A stretch of DNA of 64,000 nt from AP-15 sp963747735 (GTDB lineage: Bacteria; Pseudomonadota; Alphaproteobacteria; ATCC43930; CGMCC-115725), in contig CAVVGE010000005.1 in assembly GCA_963747735.1 (NCBI GenBank), positions 434,001-498,000 on the forward strand. The letters are read 5' to 3'. Shown here one piece after another: positions 26,455 through 35,799 of the stretch (positions are counted from its first letter, which is position 1; every line of letters begins with the position of its first letter). The translations under genes were made by a program, and so were the position numbers. The notes under the pieces were generated by a model. It worked only from the letters and a program-made list of their open reading frames with translations, did not search any database and was not told the DNA's origin.

Positions 26455-29400
26455 ATGGCGACCATCAGCTGGAAAAAGGCAGCGAGCGGCAATTGGAATG
26501 TGGCGGCCGATTGGAGCCCCGCCAAGGTCCCCGGCGCCGGCGACGACGCGAAGATCGGCATCGATGGGGTCTATACGGTATCGCTGACCTCGCCGCTCAC
26601 GGTCCATTCGATCACCCTCGCCGATGGCGGTGCGGTGCTGGCGATCTCCGCCACCGGCACCGAGACCGTCACCGCCGGCCTGACCAACGGCGCCACCGTG
26701 GATGTCACCGGCGCCACAACCATGAAGGTCGGCTCGCTCGCCAACAACGGGATGTTCGAGATCGCCGACAATGGCGCGGGGCTCGGCGACAGCGGCGGCA
26801 GCACGCTCACGATCGGCGGCGCACTGGCCAACCAGGGCGATCTTGAAATCGGCAACAGCGGGCTGACCAAGGCGGCCACGATAAAGGCCGCCAGCCTCGC
26901 CAACACCGCGCAAGGCACGATCAACATGGTCGGTGGGGCCGGCGCGGGCCAGGCGGCGCTCGAGGTCGGCGGGGCGGCGCCGGGAACCTTGACCGGAGCC
27001 TATTATCTGCAAGGCAATTCGCTGATCCAGTTCGGCAGCGGCCACATCACGACGATCGGCAGCAATTCTGTGCTGCGGCTCGACGGCGCGCAATCACGGG
27101 TGGCGCTCGCCAGCAGCCCCGGCAGCAGCAGCGCGCTGACCCAACTCGCCGCCAACAATGGCTTTTTCGATCTCGAGGACCACGCGTCGGTCACGACTTC
27201 GGCCAAGACGTTCACAAATTTCGGCGAAATCGATGTCGATACCTTGGGCGGCGGCGGCAGCCGGCTGACGATTGCCGGCACGCTGAACAATATCGGAACG
27301 CTCGATATCGGCGGCAGCTCGCTCGTTATCGGCGGCGCCCCGGCACAGGTCACCGTCGGCGGGCTGAGCACCCCCGGCACGATCTTTCTCGACGGCGGCC
27401 CCGGCCGGGCCACGCTCGATGTGCTCGGCGCCGCCCTCCCGACCGTGACCAGCACGATCGAGCTCGACGGAGATTCGCTGATCGAGTTCGGCAGCGGCAG
27501 CATCGCCGCGATCGCCGGCGGCGGCGAGATCGATCTCGACGGACCGGGCACGCATATCGCGCTGCGCAGCAACACCGCGGCGAGCGGCGCGCTCGCCAAG
27601 CTCGGCAGCAATGCGGGCGAGCTCATTATGACGGACGGCGCGGCGGTCGCCACCACGGTCGGCTTTGTCAACAACGGCACGCTCGACATCGACCCCGGCT
27701 TCAGCGGAACTTTTAACGACGGCGGCAGCAGCCTCGCGATCGGCGGCACGTTGACCAACAACAACAGCGTCGATATCGGCAACCGCAGCATCACCGCGGC
27801 GACCAATGTCAGCGCCAACCAGCTAATTAACACCGACCTCCTCCAGCTGACCGGCAGCGACACCGTGCTGGCCAGCCTGAAGATCAACGCCGCAGCACCG
27901 GCCACCTTGGCAGCTGGCAGCTATGACCTGACCGGAGACGCGCTGTTGCAGTTCAGCGCCGGCGGCATCACCGCGATCGCCAGCGGCGTTTCACTGTCGC
28001 TCGACGGCGCCCATTCGCGGGTGGCGATCGCCAAGACTCCGAGCAGCAACAGCGCATTGACCGGCCTCACCAGCAACGCCGGCGGCTTCGATCTGGCGGA
28101 CGGTGCCTCGGTCAGCACCACCAAAAGCCTGACCAACACCGGCACTCTCGATGTAGACGAGTTCGGCGACGGCGGCAGCAGCCTGACCGTCGCCGGCGTC
28201 CTGACCAACACCAGCACGCTCGACATCGGCAACGGCGGCATCATTGCGGCGACAAAGGTGACGGCGGGAGGGCTCGCCAACAGCGCCACGATCGATCTGA
28301 CCGGCGGCGCAACCATTTCGGCAAGCTTGAACGTCAAGGCGGCGGCACCGGCATCGGTGACCAACGCAACCTACAATCTCGCCGGCGACGCGCTGCTGCA
28401 ATTCGCGAGCGGCGGCATTACCTCGATCGGCACCGGTGGCCGATTGTCGCTCGACGGCGCGCTGTCGCGGGTGGCATCGGGCAACGCCACCGGCAGCAAC
28501 AGCGCGCTGACCAAGCTCGCCGGCAACACCGGCACTTTCAGCCTCGCCGATGGGGCCGCTGTCGCCACCCAGGCAGGCTTCGTCAACACCGGGTTCCTAT
28601 CGGTCGACTTTTCCGGCGCCGGCGGCAGCAGCCTGAAGATCGGCGGCACATTGACCAACACCAGCGGCGCCAGCTTCACGGTCGGCAATTTCTCTATCGT
28701 CAAGGGAGCGACGGTGACGGCCAAAGGCCTCGCCAACACCGGCGAGATCGGTCTGACCGGCGGCACGGCGCTGGCGACATTGGACGTCACTGCCGCCGCG
28801 CCAACGACATTGATCGGCTCGTTCAGCCTCACCACCAACGCGCTGCTGGAGTTCGCCGGCGGTGCCGTCACCGCGATCGACTCCGGTGCGAGCCTGACGT
28901 TGAGCGGCAAGAACGCGCGCGTGGCGATCGCCGGCAATCTCAGCGCGAACAGCGCGCTGACCACACTCGCCAGCAACGCCGGCAGCCTCAATCTCGAGCA
29001 AGGCGCCGCGCTCGTCACCAAGGTCGGCATGACCAATGAGGGCAACCTCAACGTCGATGATCAGTTTTTCTTTTCCGGCGGCGGCGACGACGGCGGCAGC
29101 AGCCTGACGATCGGCGGCGGGCTGACCAACGACCAGACCATCACGATCGGCAGCACCAGCCTGATCGCGGCGACAAAAGTGGTCACCGGGGCGCTGACCA
29201 ACAACGCCACAATGACCCTGACCAGCGGCGCCGCGCATGCGGTGCTGACAGTCGGCGGCAGCCTGACCAACGCCGACTCTCTCGCGCTCGACCAATCGAG
29301 CGGCTTCGCCAGCAACGGCAGCGGCGGCAGCAGCCTCAGCGTCACCGGGGTCCTGACCAACAGCGGCACGGTGCAAATCGGCAACGCCAACATCACGCGG

Positions 29401-31335
29401 GCGAGCACTGCAACCGCGGCCGGGCTCGCCAACACCGGCACAATCGATCTGTTCGGGGGGACGGGCGCGAATGGCGGCTCGGCGCTGGCCAGCCTCGTGA
29501 TCCACGCGGCCGCACCCTCGGTCTGGACGGGCACGGCGGCATTGTCCGGCAATTCGTTGCTGGAATTCACCGGGAGCGCCATCCAGACCATCGGTGCCGG
29601 CGCCAGCATCTCGATCGACGGACCTAAGTCCTTTGTGGCCGTCGCCGGCAAGCTCGGCAGCAACAGCGCGCTCGCCGGGCTCGCCAGCAACGCCGGCAAT
29701 TTCAGCCTGAAAGGCGGGGCGACGCTGGCGCTCGGCGGCTTCGCCAATCCCAGCGGCGGGACGCTGCAGGTGGACGGCACATCGGGAACGACAAGCGACG
29801 GCGGCAGCAGCCTCAAAATCAACGGCATCCTGACCAACGGCGGCACCCTCGTTATTGGCAACAGCAGCATCACCAAGGCGGCGACCGTCACCGCCGCCGG
29901 GCTCGGCAACAGCGGCACCGTCACCCTGAGCGGCGGCACCTCGATGCCAGCGACCCTCAATCTCCTCGGTCCGGCGCCGACGACTTTGTCGGGGACCTTC
30001 GACCTCGAAGGCGATTCGTTGCTGAAGTTCGCCGGCAGCAGCGGCATCACGACCATCGGCGGGAACCTGACGCTCGGCGGCGCCGAGGCGCTGGTGGCGC
30101 TCGGCAGCAAGCCTACCAGCAACAGCGCGCTCGCCGGACTTGCCAGCAGCACGGGAAACCTCGACCTCGAAGGCGGCGCAGCGCTGGCGACGACAGTCGA
30201 CTTCAACAATGGCGGCGGCCTTGGTATCGACAACAATTTTGACACTGGCGGAAGCCGCCTGACGATCGGCGGGACGCTGACCAACAACACTTTCGACAAT
30301 ATTACGATCGGCAATGGCGGCCTTACTGCGGCGACCAAGGTCACCCTGGCGGCGCTAGCCAACTCCGGGTCGGTATCTGTGACCGGCAGCAGCAATGCAA
30401 CGGCGACCCTTTCGTTGACCGGCGCCTCTACCGACGGCGGACAGCTCATAATTTCCAACGGCGGCGTGCTGACCCTCGGGGGAACGCTAACCGTCACCGG
30501 TTCCCTGGTGCTCGACGGAGGCACGGTCTCCGGCGGCACGCTCGCTGGCACGGGGACGATGGAAACCGGATTCGATCAGACCGGCACACTCAATCACGTG
30601 ACGATCGCCGCCGGCGCCACCTTTACCGCCCAGTTCGGCAGCACGCTCGACGACAATGGCGTAACCGTCACCGGCGCGATAACGGGCGGCAACTCGGCGA
30701 CCCTCGACTTCCTCAATCACGGCACCGACAATATGGCCAATGTGTCGGGCTTCCCGACGATCAACCTCGCCAATGGCGGCGCCAACGGCCTGAGCCTGAC
30801 CGATGCGAATTTTCTCACCACCGCCGGCGTCATCACCATTACCGATGGCGATTCCGGCAACACCGTCGATGCCCATACCTTGTCGTCGGTGAACGCAATC
30901 TCGGTCACCGCCGGCATTGGCACGGATAAGCTGACGGGCGGCGACGGAGGCGACATCTTTACCGCCGGCGGCAAGACAACAATGACAGGCAACACCGGCG
31001 CCAATCAGTTCCGCTTTCTCGCCGCCGGCAGCAACACGATCACCGATTTCAAGGTGTCTGCGGCGAACGAGCTGGTGTTCAGCAGCTCGGGCTTCAATCT
31101 CGGCCTCGCCGGCAATGCGGCGCCGCAGCAATTCACCGGAGCCGAGGCGAGCACGTTGTTTACGACCAACGCCACCGGCAAGTTCGCCAACACCAGCCAG
31201 CGCCTCCTCTACGACACCGCCAACCACGAGCTCTTCGCCAGCGCCGACGGCAAGGGCAGTGCCGCCCATCTCGTCGCCACGCTCGCCGACCACCCCTCCT
31301 CGATCGCCGCGAGCCAGCTGTTCTTCACCACCTGA
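26455..31335 (+). CDS. Giant repetitive surface/adhesin-like protein, probably exported by a type I system
   Basis: A 1626-residue protein with no N-terminal signal peptide. After a start block ('WKKAASGNWNVAADWSP') it consists of about eight degenerate repeats of ~150-180 residues. Each repeat has 'GGSSLTIGGTLTN', a 'GDALLQFASGGIT' strand, 'LDGAxSRVAIA' (seven recognisable copies) and 'SNSALTxLASNAG', which suggests a long beta-helix or solenoid. From about residue 1460 an RTX-like end has 'GGDGGDIFTAGG' and 'NTITDFKVSAANEL', and the last residues 'HPSSIAASQLFFTT' match the uncleaved C-terminal signals of type I substrates. Likely role: surface attachment or biofilm. No type I transporter genes are in the window. 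The last 21 codons recur at 34.1 and 45.0 kb. Confidence 0.8.
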   Translation: MATISWKKAASGNWNVAADWSPAKVPGAGDDAKIGIDGVYTVSLTSPLTVHSITLADGGAVLAISATGTETVTAGLTNGATVDVTGATTMKVGSLANNGMFEIADNGAGLGDSGGSTLTIGGALANQGDLEIGNSGLTKAATIKAASLANTAQGTINMVGGAGAGQAALEVGGAAPGTLTGAYYLQGNSLIQFGSGHITTIGSNSVLRLDGAQSRVALASSPGSSSALTQLAANNGFFDLEDHASVTTSAKTFTNFGEIDVDTLGGGGSRLTIAGTLNNIGTLDIGGSSLVIGGAPAQVTVGGLSTPGTIFLDGGPGRATLDVLGAALPTVTSTIELDGDSLIEFGSGSIAAIAGGGEIDLDGPGTHIALRSNTAASGALAKLGSNAGELIMTDGAAVATTVGFVNNGTLDIDPGFSGTFNDGGSSLAIGGTLTNNNSVDIGNRSITAATNVSANQLINTDLLQLTGSDTVLASLKINAAAPATLAAGSYDLTGDALLQFSAGGITAIASGVSLSLDGAHSRVAIAKTPSSNSALTGLTSNAGGFDLADGASVSTTKSLTNTGTLDVDEFGDGGSSLTVAGVLTNTSTLDIGNGGIIAATKVTAGGLANSATIDLTGGATISASLNVKAAAPASVTNATYNLAGDALLQFASGGITSIGTGGRLSLDGALSRVASGNATGSNSALTKLAGNTGTFSLADGAAVATQAGFVNTGFLSVDFSGAGGSSLKIGGTLTNTSGASFTVGNFSIVKGATVTAKGLANTGEIGLTGGTALATLDVTAAAPTTLIGSFSLTTNALLEFAGGAVTAIDSGASLTLSGKNARVAIAGNLSANSALTTLASNAGSLNLEQGAALVTKVGMTNEGNLNVDDQFFFSGGGDDGGSSLTIGGGLTNDQTITIGSTSLIAATKVVTGALTNNATMTLTSGAAHAVLTVGGSLTNADSLALDQSSGFASNGSGGSSLSVTGVLTNSGTVQIGNANITRASTATAAGLANTGTIDLFGGTGANGGSALASLVIHAAAPSVWTGTAALSGNSLLEFTGSAIQTIGAGASISIDGPKSFVAVAGKLGSNSALAGLASNAGNFSLKGGATLALGGFANPSGGTLQVDGTSGTTSDGGSSLKINGILTNGGTLVIGNSSITKAATVTAAGLGNSGTVTLSGGTSMPATLNLLGPAPTTLSGTFDLEGDSLLKFAGSSGITTIGGNLTLGGAEALVALGSKPTSNSALAGLASSTGNLDLEGGAALATTVDFNNGGGLGIDNNFDTGGSRLTIGGTLTNNTFDNITIGNGGLTAATKVTLAALANSGSVSVTGSSNATATLSLTGASTDGGQLIISNGGVLTLGGTLTVTGSLVLDGGTVSGGTLAGTGTMETGFDQTGTLNHVTIAAGATFTAQFGSTLDDNGVTVTGAITGGNSATLDFLNHGTDNMANVSGFPTINLANGGANGLSLTDANFLTTAGVITITDGDSGNTVDAHTLSSVNAISVTAGIGTDKLTGGDGGDIFTAGGKTTMTGNTGANQFRFLAAGSNTITDFKVSAANELVFSSSGFNLGLAGNAAPQQFTGAEASTLFTTNATGKFANTSQRLLYDTANHELFASADGKGSAAHLVATLADHPSSIAASQLFFTT

Positions 31336-31345
31336 CCGCGCCGCG

Positions 31346-31366
31346 CCGCCGTACCCTTGACGGCGG
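31346..31366 (+). terminator. Hairpin after the giant surface protein gene
   Basis: Arms ccgccgt and acggcgg pair perfectly around a 7-base loop, 10 bases after the stop codon. There is no clear U-tract, so it may act as an RNA-stabilising or weak termination hairpin. Confidence 0.45.
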
Positions 31367-31434
31367 TTCGCCGCGTGCCTTCCTTTGCGGTTATGATCGG
31401 CTTCGGGCGAGGCGATCAGCACAAGGAGGCAGAG

Positions 31435-31938
31435 ATGGACCAGGACGCGAAGAAGACGGCATTGCGCATGATCCCCTATGGGATTTACGTGCTGACCGCC
31501 GATGACGGGAAGGGCAATGTCGCGGCGGCGACGGTCAATTGGGTGACGCAGACGGCGTTCAACCCGCCGCTCGTCGTGGTCGGCGTCAAGACCAATTCCG
31601 GCGCCTACCCGATCCTCAAGGAAACCAAGGGCTTTACGCTCAACATGCTGGGCAAGGAGCACAAGGGGGTGGCCTTCACCTTCTTCAAGCCAACCAAGCT
31701 CGAAGACGGCAAGCTCTCCGGCCAGGCGATCCACAAGGGTGCGAACGGGCTCCCGATCCTCGATGCGGCGCTGGCCGCGGTCGAGTGCAAGGTGACGGGG
31801 ATCGTCGAGCAGGGCGACCATCACATCGTCGTCGCCGAGGTCGTCGAGGCGCATCTGCCAAAGCCGATCACCGGCCGCCCCGATGCCGCGATCCTCGAAA
31901 TGAAGGAGCTCGGCGACAACGTCTTCTACGGCGGCTGA
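31435..31938 (+). CDS. Flavin reductase family protein
   Basis: A 167-residue split-barrel flavin reductase-like protein: 'ALRMIPYGIYVLTADDGKGN', 'ATVNWVTQTAFNPPLVVVGV' and 'KGFTLNMLGKEHKGVAFTFF' are the conserved blocks. The group supplies FMNH2 to partner oxygenases or acts alone. The Met at 31435 was chosen because aaggagg lies seven bases upstream; a longer frame from 31357 has no such site. It precedes the Rieske dioxygenase genes by ~400 bases, but ring-hydroxylating dioxygenases normally use a ferredoxin chain, so partnership is only possible. Confidence 0.87.
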   Translation: MDQDAKKTALRMIPYGIYVLTADDGKGNVAAATVNWVTQTAFNPPLVVVGVKTNSGAYPILKETKGFTLNMLGKEHKGVAFTFFKPTKLEDGKLSGQAIHKGANGLPILDAALAAVECKVTGIVEQGDHHIVVAEVVEAHLPKPITGRPDAAILEMKELGDNVFYGG

Positions 31939-31956
31939 CCCTCCGCTCCGCGGGGT

Positions 31957-32271
31957 GTGGGGAAGCTCGATCTCGGCGCCGAGCACCGCCGGGTGGTCCT
32001 CGGCATTTTCGCAACCCACCTGCCGCGGGGCAGCGCCGTGTGGGTGTTCGGCTCGCGCGCAACCGGGCGGGCGCGGCCCCTCTCCGACCTCGATCTGGCA
32101 GTCGATTCAGGCCGGTGCCTTACCCTCGACGAGCGCGCCGCTTTGGCCGAGGCGTTTAGCGACAGCGACCTCCCCTACAAGGTCGATCTCGTCGATTGGC
32201 ATGATATCGACGAGCGCTTTCGGCAAACGATCGCGGCCGAGCGGGTGGCGCTGACCGGCACGGAGATTTGA
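31957..32271 (+). CDS. Solo MNT-type nucleotidyltransferase domain protein
   Basis: A 104-residue minimal nucleotidyltransferase. The active-site block 'FGSRATGRARPLSDLDLAVD' shows the GS-x10-DxD pattern, with a third acidic site around 'KVDLVDWHD'. MntA-type proteins are usually the antitoxin of HEPN toxins and adenylylate them. No HEPN gene lies on either side: the neighbours are a flavin reductase and a Rieske oxygenase. The start is GTG at 31957, 18 bases after the preceding stop. It may be an orphan antitoxin or act on an unlinked partner. Confidence 0.82.
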   Translation: MGKLDLGAEHRRVVLGIFATHLPRGSAVWVFGSRATGRARPLSDLDLAVDSGRCLTLDERAALAEAFSDSDLPYKVDLVDWHDIDERFRQTIAAERVALTGTEI

Positions 32272-32344
32272 GCAGGCGGCCCGCTGGTCTGCCCTCCGGA
32301 AACCTGTATCCTGGCATACCGCGCAAATCCCGAGGAGGCTCGCG

Positions 32345-33583
32345 ATGGCGCCGCAACCGATCGAATGGCCCGCCGAGGGGAACAGCCGCGTCCCTTACCG
32401 GATGTTTTCCGACCCGGAGATCTATCGTCGAGAATTGGCCCGCATTTTTCTCGGGCCGACTTGGCAGTTTTTGACCCTTGCCGGCGAATTGCCGGAAGCC
32501 GGCGACTATCTGATCACGTTTCTCGGCGAGACCCCGGTCGTCGTCACCCGCGGGCAGGACGGCGCGGTCCATGCGATGGTCAACCGTTGCGCGCATCGCG
32601 GCAACCTCGTCTGCCTGAAACGGCGCGGGCATGCCGACAATCTGACCTGCGTCTATCATGCCTGGCGCTACGACCTCGAAGGCAATCTCGACAGCGTCGC
32701 CTTTCGCCGCGGTGTCGCCGGCAAGGGCGGCATGCCGCCGGAGTTCCGGCTCGAGGCGCACGGGCTCAAAAAGCTGCGCGTCGATAGCTTTGGCGACCTC
32801 GTTTTCGGCACCTTGTCGCCGGACGCGCCGCCCTTGGGCGACTACATCGGCAACCTGATCGGCTCGCGCATTCACCGCGTGCTCCACGGGACGCCGAAGG
32901 TGCTGGGCACCACCTCGCAAATCCTGCACAACAACTGGAAGCTATACTTCGAGAACGTGCGCGACAGCTATCACGCGACCCTGCTGCACGCGTTTTTCAC
33001 GACCTTTCGCATGTCGCGGCTGACCTCCGAGGGCGGCGTCGACATTGCCGAGAACGGTGCGCATCACGCGAGCTACACCCGCAACAAGACCGACCGCGTC
33101 GGCGCCGCAGCATCGGACGAGCTCTATGCCGGCATTCCCTCGCTGCGCGAGAATTTCCGGCTCGCCGACCCCGCTTTTCTGTCGATGGCCGAGGAATTCG
33201 GCGACGACACCACGACGCAAATCCTGTCGCTCTTCCCAAACCTCGTGGTCCAGCAGATCCAGAACAGCATCGCGCTGCGCCTCGTTCTGCCCAGGGGCCC
33301 GGACAAGACCGAGCTGCAATGGATTTATCTGGGCTTTGCCGAAGACAGCGACGAAATGACGGCGCTGCGCCTCGCCCAGGCCAATCTCGTCGGCCCCGCC
33401 GGCTATGTCTCAATGGAGGATGGTGCGGTCGGCAACTTTATCCAGCGCGCGATCCGCGGCTCCGAGGACGATTGCTCGGTATTGGAGATGGGCGGCCACG
33501 GCCATGTCTCCGAGGCGAACCGCACGACCGAAGCCTCGGTGCGCAGCTTCTGGCACGCCTACCGCCCGCTGATGGGGCTCTGA
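32345..33583 (+). CDS. Aromatic-ring-hydroxylating dioxygenase, alpha subunit
   Basis: A 412-residue Rieske non-heme iron oxygenase large subunit. The Rieske ligands are Cys82, His84, Cys102 and His105 ('CAHRGNLVCLKRRGH' and 'TCVYHAW'). The mononuclear iron site has Asp207 (bridging), His210 and His215 in 'ENVRDSYHATLLH'; the third ligand is probably an Asp near residue 360. The Asp bridge makes this a genuine ring-hydroxylating type, unlike the Glu-bridged fusion at 9.7 kb. It is followed after four bases by the beta subunit. Ferredoxin and reductase are not linked. It resembles the terephthalate/anthranilate branch; the substrate is unknown. Confidence 0.92.
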   Translation: MAPQPIEWPAEGNSRVPYRMFSDPEIYRRELARIFLGPTWQFLTLAGELPEAGDYLITFLGETPVVVTRGQDGAVHAMVNRCAHRGNLVCLKRRGHADNLTCVYHAWRYDLEGNLDSVAFRRGVAGKGGMPPEFRLEAHGLKKLRVDSFGDLVFGTLSPDAPPLGDYIGNLIGSRIHRVLHGTPKVLGTTSQILHNNWKLYFENVRDSYHATLLHAFFTTFRMSRLTSEGGVDIAENGAHHASYTRNKTDRVGAAASDELYAGIPSLRENFRLADPAFLSMAEEFGDDTTTQILSLFPNLVVQQIQNSIALRLVLPRGPDKTELQWIYLGFAEDSDEMTALRLAQANLVGPAGYVSMEDGAVGNFIQRAIRGSEDDCSVLEMGGHGHVSEANRTTEASVRSFWHAYRPLMGL

Positions 33584-33587
33584 GCCG

Positions 33588-34067
33588 ATGGACTTTGCGG
33601 CAGTGGCGTTGCGGCTGGAGCTCGAGGAGCTTTATGCCGATTACGCCCACTGCCTCGACAACGACGAATTGGAGCGCTGGCCCGATTTCTTTACCGAAAG
33701 CTGTTTTTACCGCATTACCTCGGCCGAGAATTACGAGGCCGGCTTGCCGCTCGGGCTTGTCTACGCCACGTCGCGCAATATGCTGAGAGACCGGGTCAGC
33801 GCATTGCGCGAGGCCAACATTTACGAGCCGCAGCGCTATCGCCATATCGTCTCGTCGGCAAAAATCCTCGGCGAGGAACGTAGCGGGCTCGATCTGACGG
33901 CGAATTTCCTCGTCGTGCGGACAATGCAGGATGGCGATATGACGATCTTTGCCGCCGGCCGCTACCTCGACCGGGTCGAGCGCCGCGACGGAGCCTGGAA
34001 ATTCGCCCGCAAGGACGTCATCCTCGACAGCCGCCAGATCGACACGCTGCTCGCCATCCCGCTCTGA
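33588..34067 (+). CDS. Aromatic-ring-hydroxylating dioxygenase, beta subunit
   Basis: A 159-residue SnoaL-like cone-fold protein that forms the structural small subunit of alpha3beta3 Rieske dioxygenases. 'EELYADYAHCLDNDELERWP' and 'FFTESCFYRITSAENYEAGL' are the family N-terminal blocks, and the last strand reads 'FARKDVILDSRQIDTLL'. It begins four bases after the alpha stop. A decayed surface-protein gene follows on the other strand. Confidence 0.92.
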   Translation: MDFAAVALRLELEELYADYAHCLDNDELERWPDFFTESCFYRITSAENYEAGLPLGLVYATSRNMLRDRVSALREANIYEPQRYRHIVSSAKILGEERSGLDLTANFLVVRTMQDGDMTIFAAGRYLDRVERRDGAWKFARKDVILDSRQIDTLLAIPL

Positions 34068-34146
34068 GGAACGTCTGAATAAAGAGTGATCGGGCGGCTG
34101 GGAAGCATACGACAGCGCCCGGATCTGGAAACCGACCCTCCGAACG

Positions 34147-34916
34147 TCAGGCGATGAAGAAGAGCTGCGCGGCGGCGAGCGACGGGGCGGCGGTGAAGTG
34201 CGAGACGAGCGCCGGGCGCAGCGGCGCTGCCGTTGGTGACCCGGCCGCCGGCGCGCAAGGCCACGCCCCCGCCGCCATCGATCGTGCCGAAATTGGTCAC
34301 CGTGCCGGTGGCGCCGTTGACATCGACACCGCTGGCGCTGCCGCTGCCGCTGATCAGCGCCTTCTCCGAGGCATTGCTGCCGTTGCTGACGCTGCCGCCG
34401 GCAAAGAGAGCGACGGTGTTGTAGGTGCCCGTGCTGGTCAATGTCCCGAAATTGCGGACCGTTCCGGCGGCGTTGCGGATCGCGACGGCGTGCCGGCCGG
34501 CGCTGATCAGCGCCGCGGTCACGCCGGTGCTGCCGTTGCCGACCTGACCGCCCGCCCGCCTTCAGCTCGACCCCGTCGCGCCCTTTGCCGGTGCCTTCGA
34601 TCGTGCCGAGATTGCTGACCGTGGCGAGCGAGCCCCGGATCAAGACGCCGCCATAGCCCGCGATCAGCGCCGTGGTGGCGCCGCTCTCACCGTTCTCGAC
34701 CGTGCCGCGCGCGGCACGGTCGATGCCGTAGCCGGTGGTGCCGGTGCTTTGGATCGTGCCGCTGTTGGCGACGGTCCAGCGCGCGACCGGCTTGCCGTAG
34801 ACCGCGTCGCCGTTCTGGTTCGACACGCTCCCGGTCACCGTCGCCGGACGCTGCGTCGCCGGATCGGCGAGCACGATCCCGTTCAGATCGACGCCGCTAT
34901 AGATCGTGCCGGCCAT
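34147..34916 (-). pseudogene. Repetitive surface protein, short and frameshifted
   Basis: The start is clear ('MAGTIYSGVDLNGIVLADPA'), then repeats such as 'VANSGTIQSTGTTGYGI' and 'ATVSNLGTIEGTGKGRDGVE', a beta-helix pattern like that of autotransporter passenger or RTX proteins. Near 34560 an extra gggc in a gggc repeat shifts the frame; the next frame carries 'GTVRNFGTLTSTGTYNTVAL' and 'GTVTNFGTIDGGGGVAL'. A second shift near 34215 restores the end 'LVSHFTAAPSLAAAQLFFIA', stop at 34147. The total is about 256 codons. The C-terminal tail is almost identical in DNA to that at 44956-45018. Confidence 0.75.
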
Positions 34917-35035
34917 CAGCGCCTCCCGCCTAGCATTTGGCACCCATATGTGCCGTTGGTTGAGCCAGACGATACACGATTCTCATCCCGGTGGTGCGGC
35001 GGCATAGTGGATGACGCGGCGGCGGGCGAAGCTCG

Positions 35036-35566
35036 CTAGGTTCCGGGCGGGTTGATCCGGGCAGTGAAATCGCAGGTCGCACGCGCTTCGTGGTCGTGCT
35101 GCAAGGCCCAGCGGTTCGATGGAAAGGCCAGCCGGTCCCAGGGGATTTCCTCCCAGTGGAACAGCCCGACCTCGAGGCTCTCGGGGCCGGCCTCGACGGC
35201 CTCGTCGAGGAGGCGCGCGCGGTAGATCAGCTGGACCTGGCTGATCCGCGGGATGTCGTAGATGGCGAGCAGCCCCTCGATCTCGATCCGCGCCCGCGCT
35301 TCCTCCCAAGCCTCGCGCTCGGCTCCGGCGCTCGCCGATTCGTTGAGCTCGAGATAGCCGGCCGGCAATGTCCAAAAGCCGAGCCGCGGCTCGATCGACC
35401 GGCGGCACAACAGAATCCGCTCACCCCAGCGCGCCACCGACCCGACCACGATCTTTGGGTTGTCGTAGAGGATAAAGCCGCATTCGGCGCAAATCATGCG
35501 CTCGCGGTTGTCGCCTTCGGGAATGCTGCGGACCGAGGGGCCGCGTGACGAGCTGTCTTCCGCCAT
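35036..35566 (-). CDS. Nudix hydrolase with N-terminal zinc ribbon-like segment
   Basis: A 176-residue protein with a complete Nudix box starting at Gly70 ('GYLELNESASAGAEREAWEE'), including the REAWEE metal-binding helix. Ahead of it 'CAECGFILYDNPKIVVGSV' contains one CxxC pair, as in NudC-like or zinc-ribbon Nudix proteins of the ADP-ribose/NADH type. Likely substrates are nucleoside diphosphate derivatives. The first ~24 residues are polar and the start may be the later Met ('MICAECG'). It is divergent from the LLM gene at 35.8 kb. Confidence 0.87.
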   Translation of the reverse strand: MAEDSSSRGPSVRSIPEGDNRERMICAECGFILYDNPKIVVGSVARWGERILLCRRSIEPRLGFWTLPAGYLELNESASAGAEREAWEEARARIEIEGLLAIYDIPRISQVQLIYRARLLDEAVEAGPESLEVGLFHWEEIPWDRLAFPSNRWALQHDHEARATCDFTARINPPGT

Positions 35567-35720
35567 CGCCGGTTCAGACGATGATCAGGCTCGCGACCTC
35601 GGGCGCCCGCCGCTCGGACGTCGACACAGCGGAAGCATTCAGCGCCATCACGGTCGATCGATCGCTCTCTTTGGAGCGTCGATCATAGGCGCGCGCCCAA
35701 GCCGGGGCAATCTTGCTCGG

Positions 35721-35751
35721 GCGTTGCTTGACAGACGGCGTTGCTTGACAG
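35721..35751. repeat. Tandem gcgttgcttgacag units
   Basis: The 14-base unit occurs at 35721-35734 and 35738-35751, a 17-base period, in the 233-base divergent gap between the Nudix and LLM genes. Each unit contains ttgaca, the ideal -35 hexamer, but no good -10 follows at the right distance. This could be an operator or a local duplication. Confidence 0.4.
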
Positions 35752-35799
35752 GTGGGGACAAAGCCCGTCGTGATCGCCGTGGCGCAGGAGGGACCGCAG

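Noticed and set aside
27003..30551. Long minus-strand frames opposite the giant repetitive protein, rich in Val, Leu, Pro and Ser
   Set aside because: They mirror the repeat code of the sense gene; hydrophobic runs are an artefact of reading Gly/Ser/Asn/Thr codons backwards.
35728..35750. Two ttgaca hexamers as a promoter for the LLM gene
   Set aside because: No acceptable -10 box at 16-18 bases from either hexamer.
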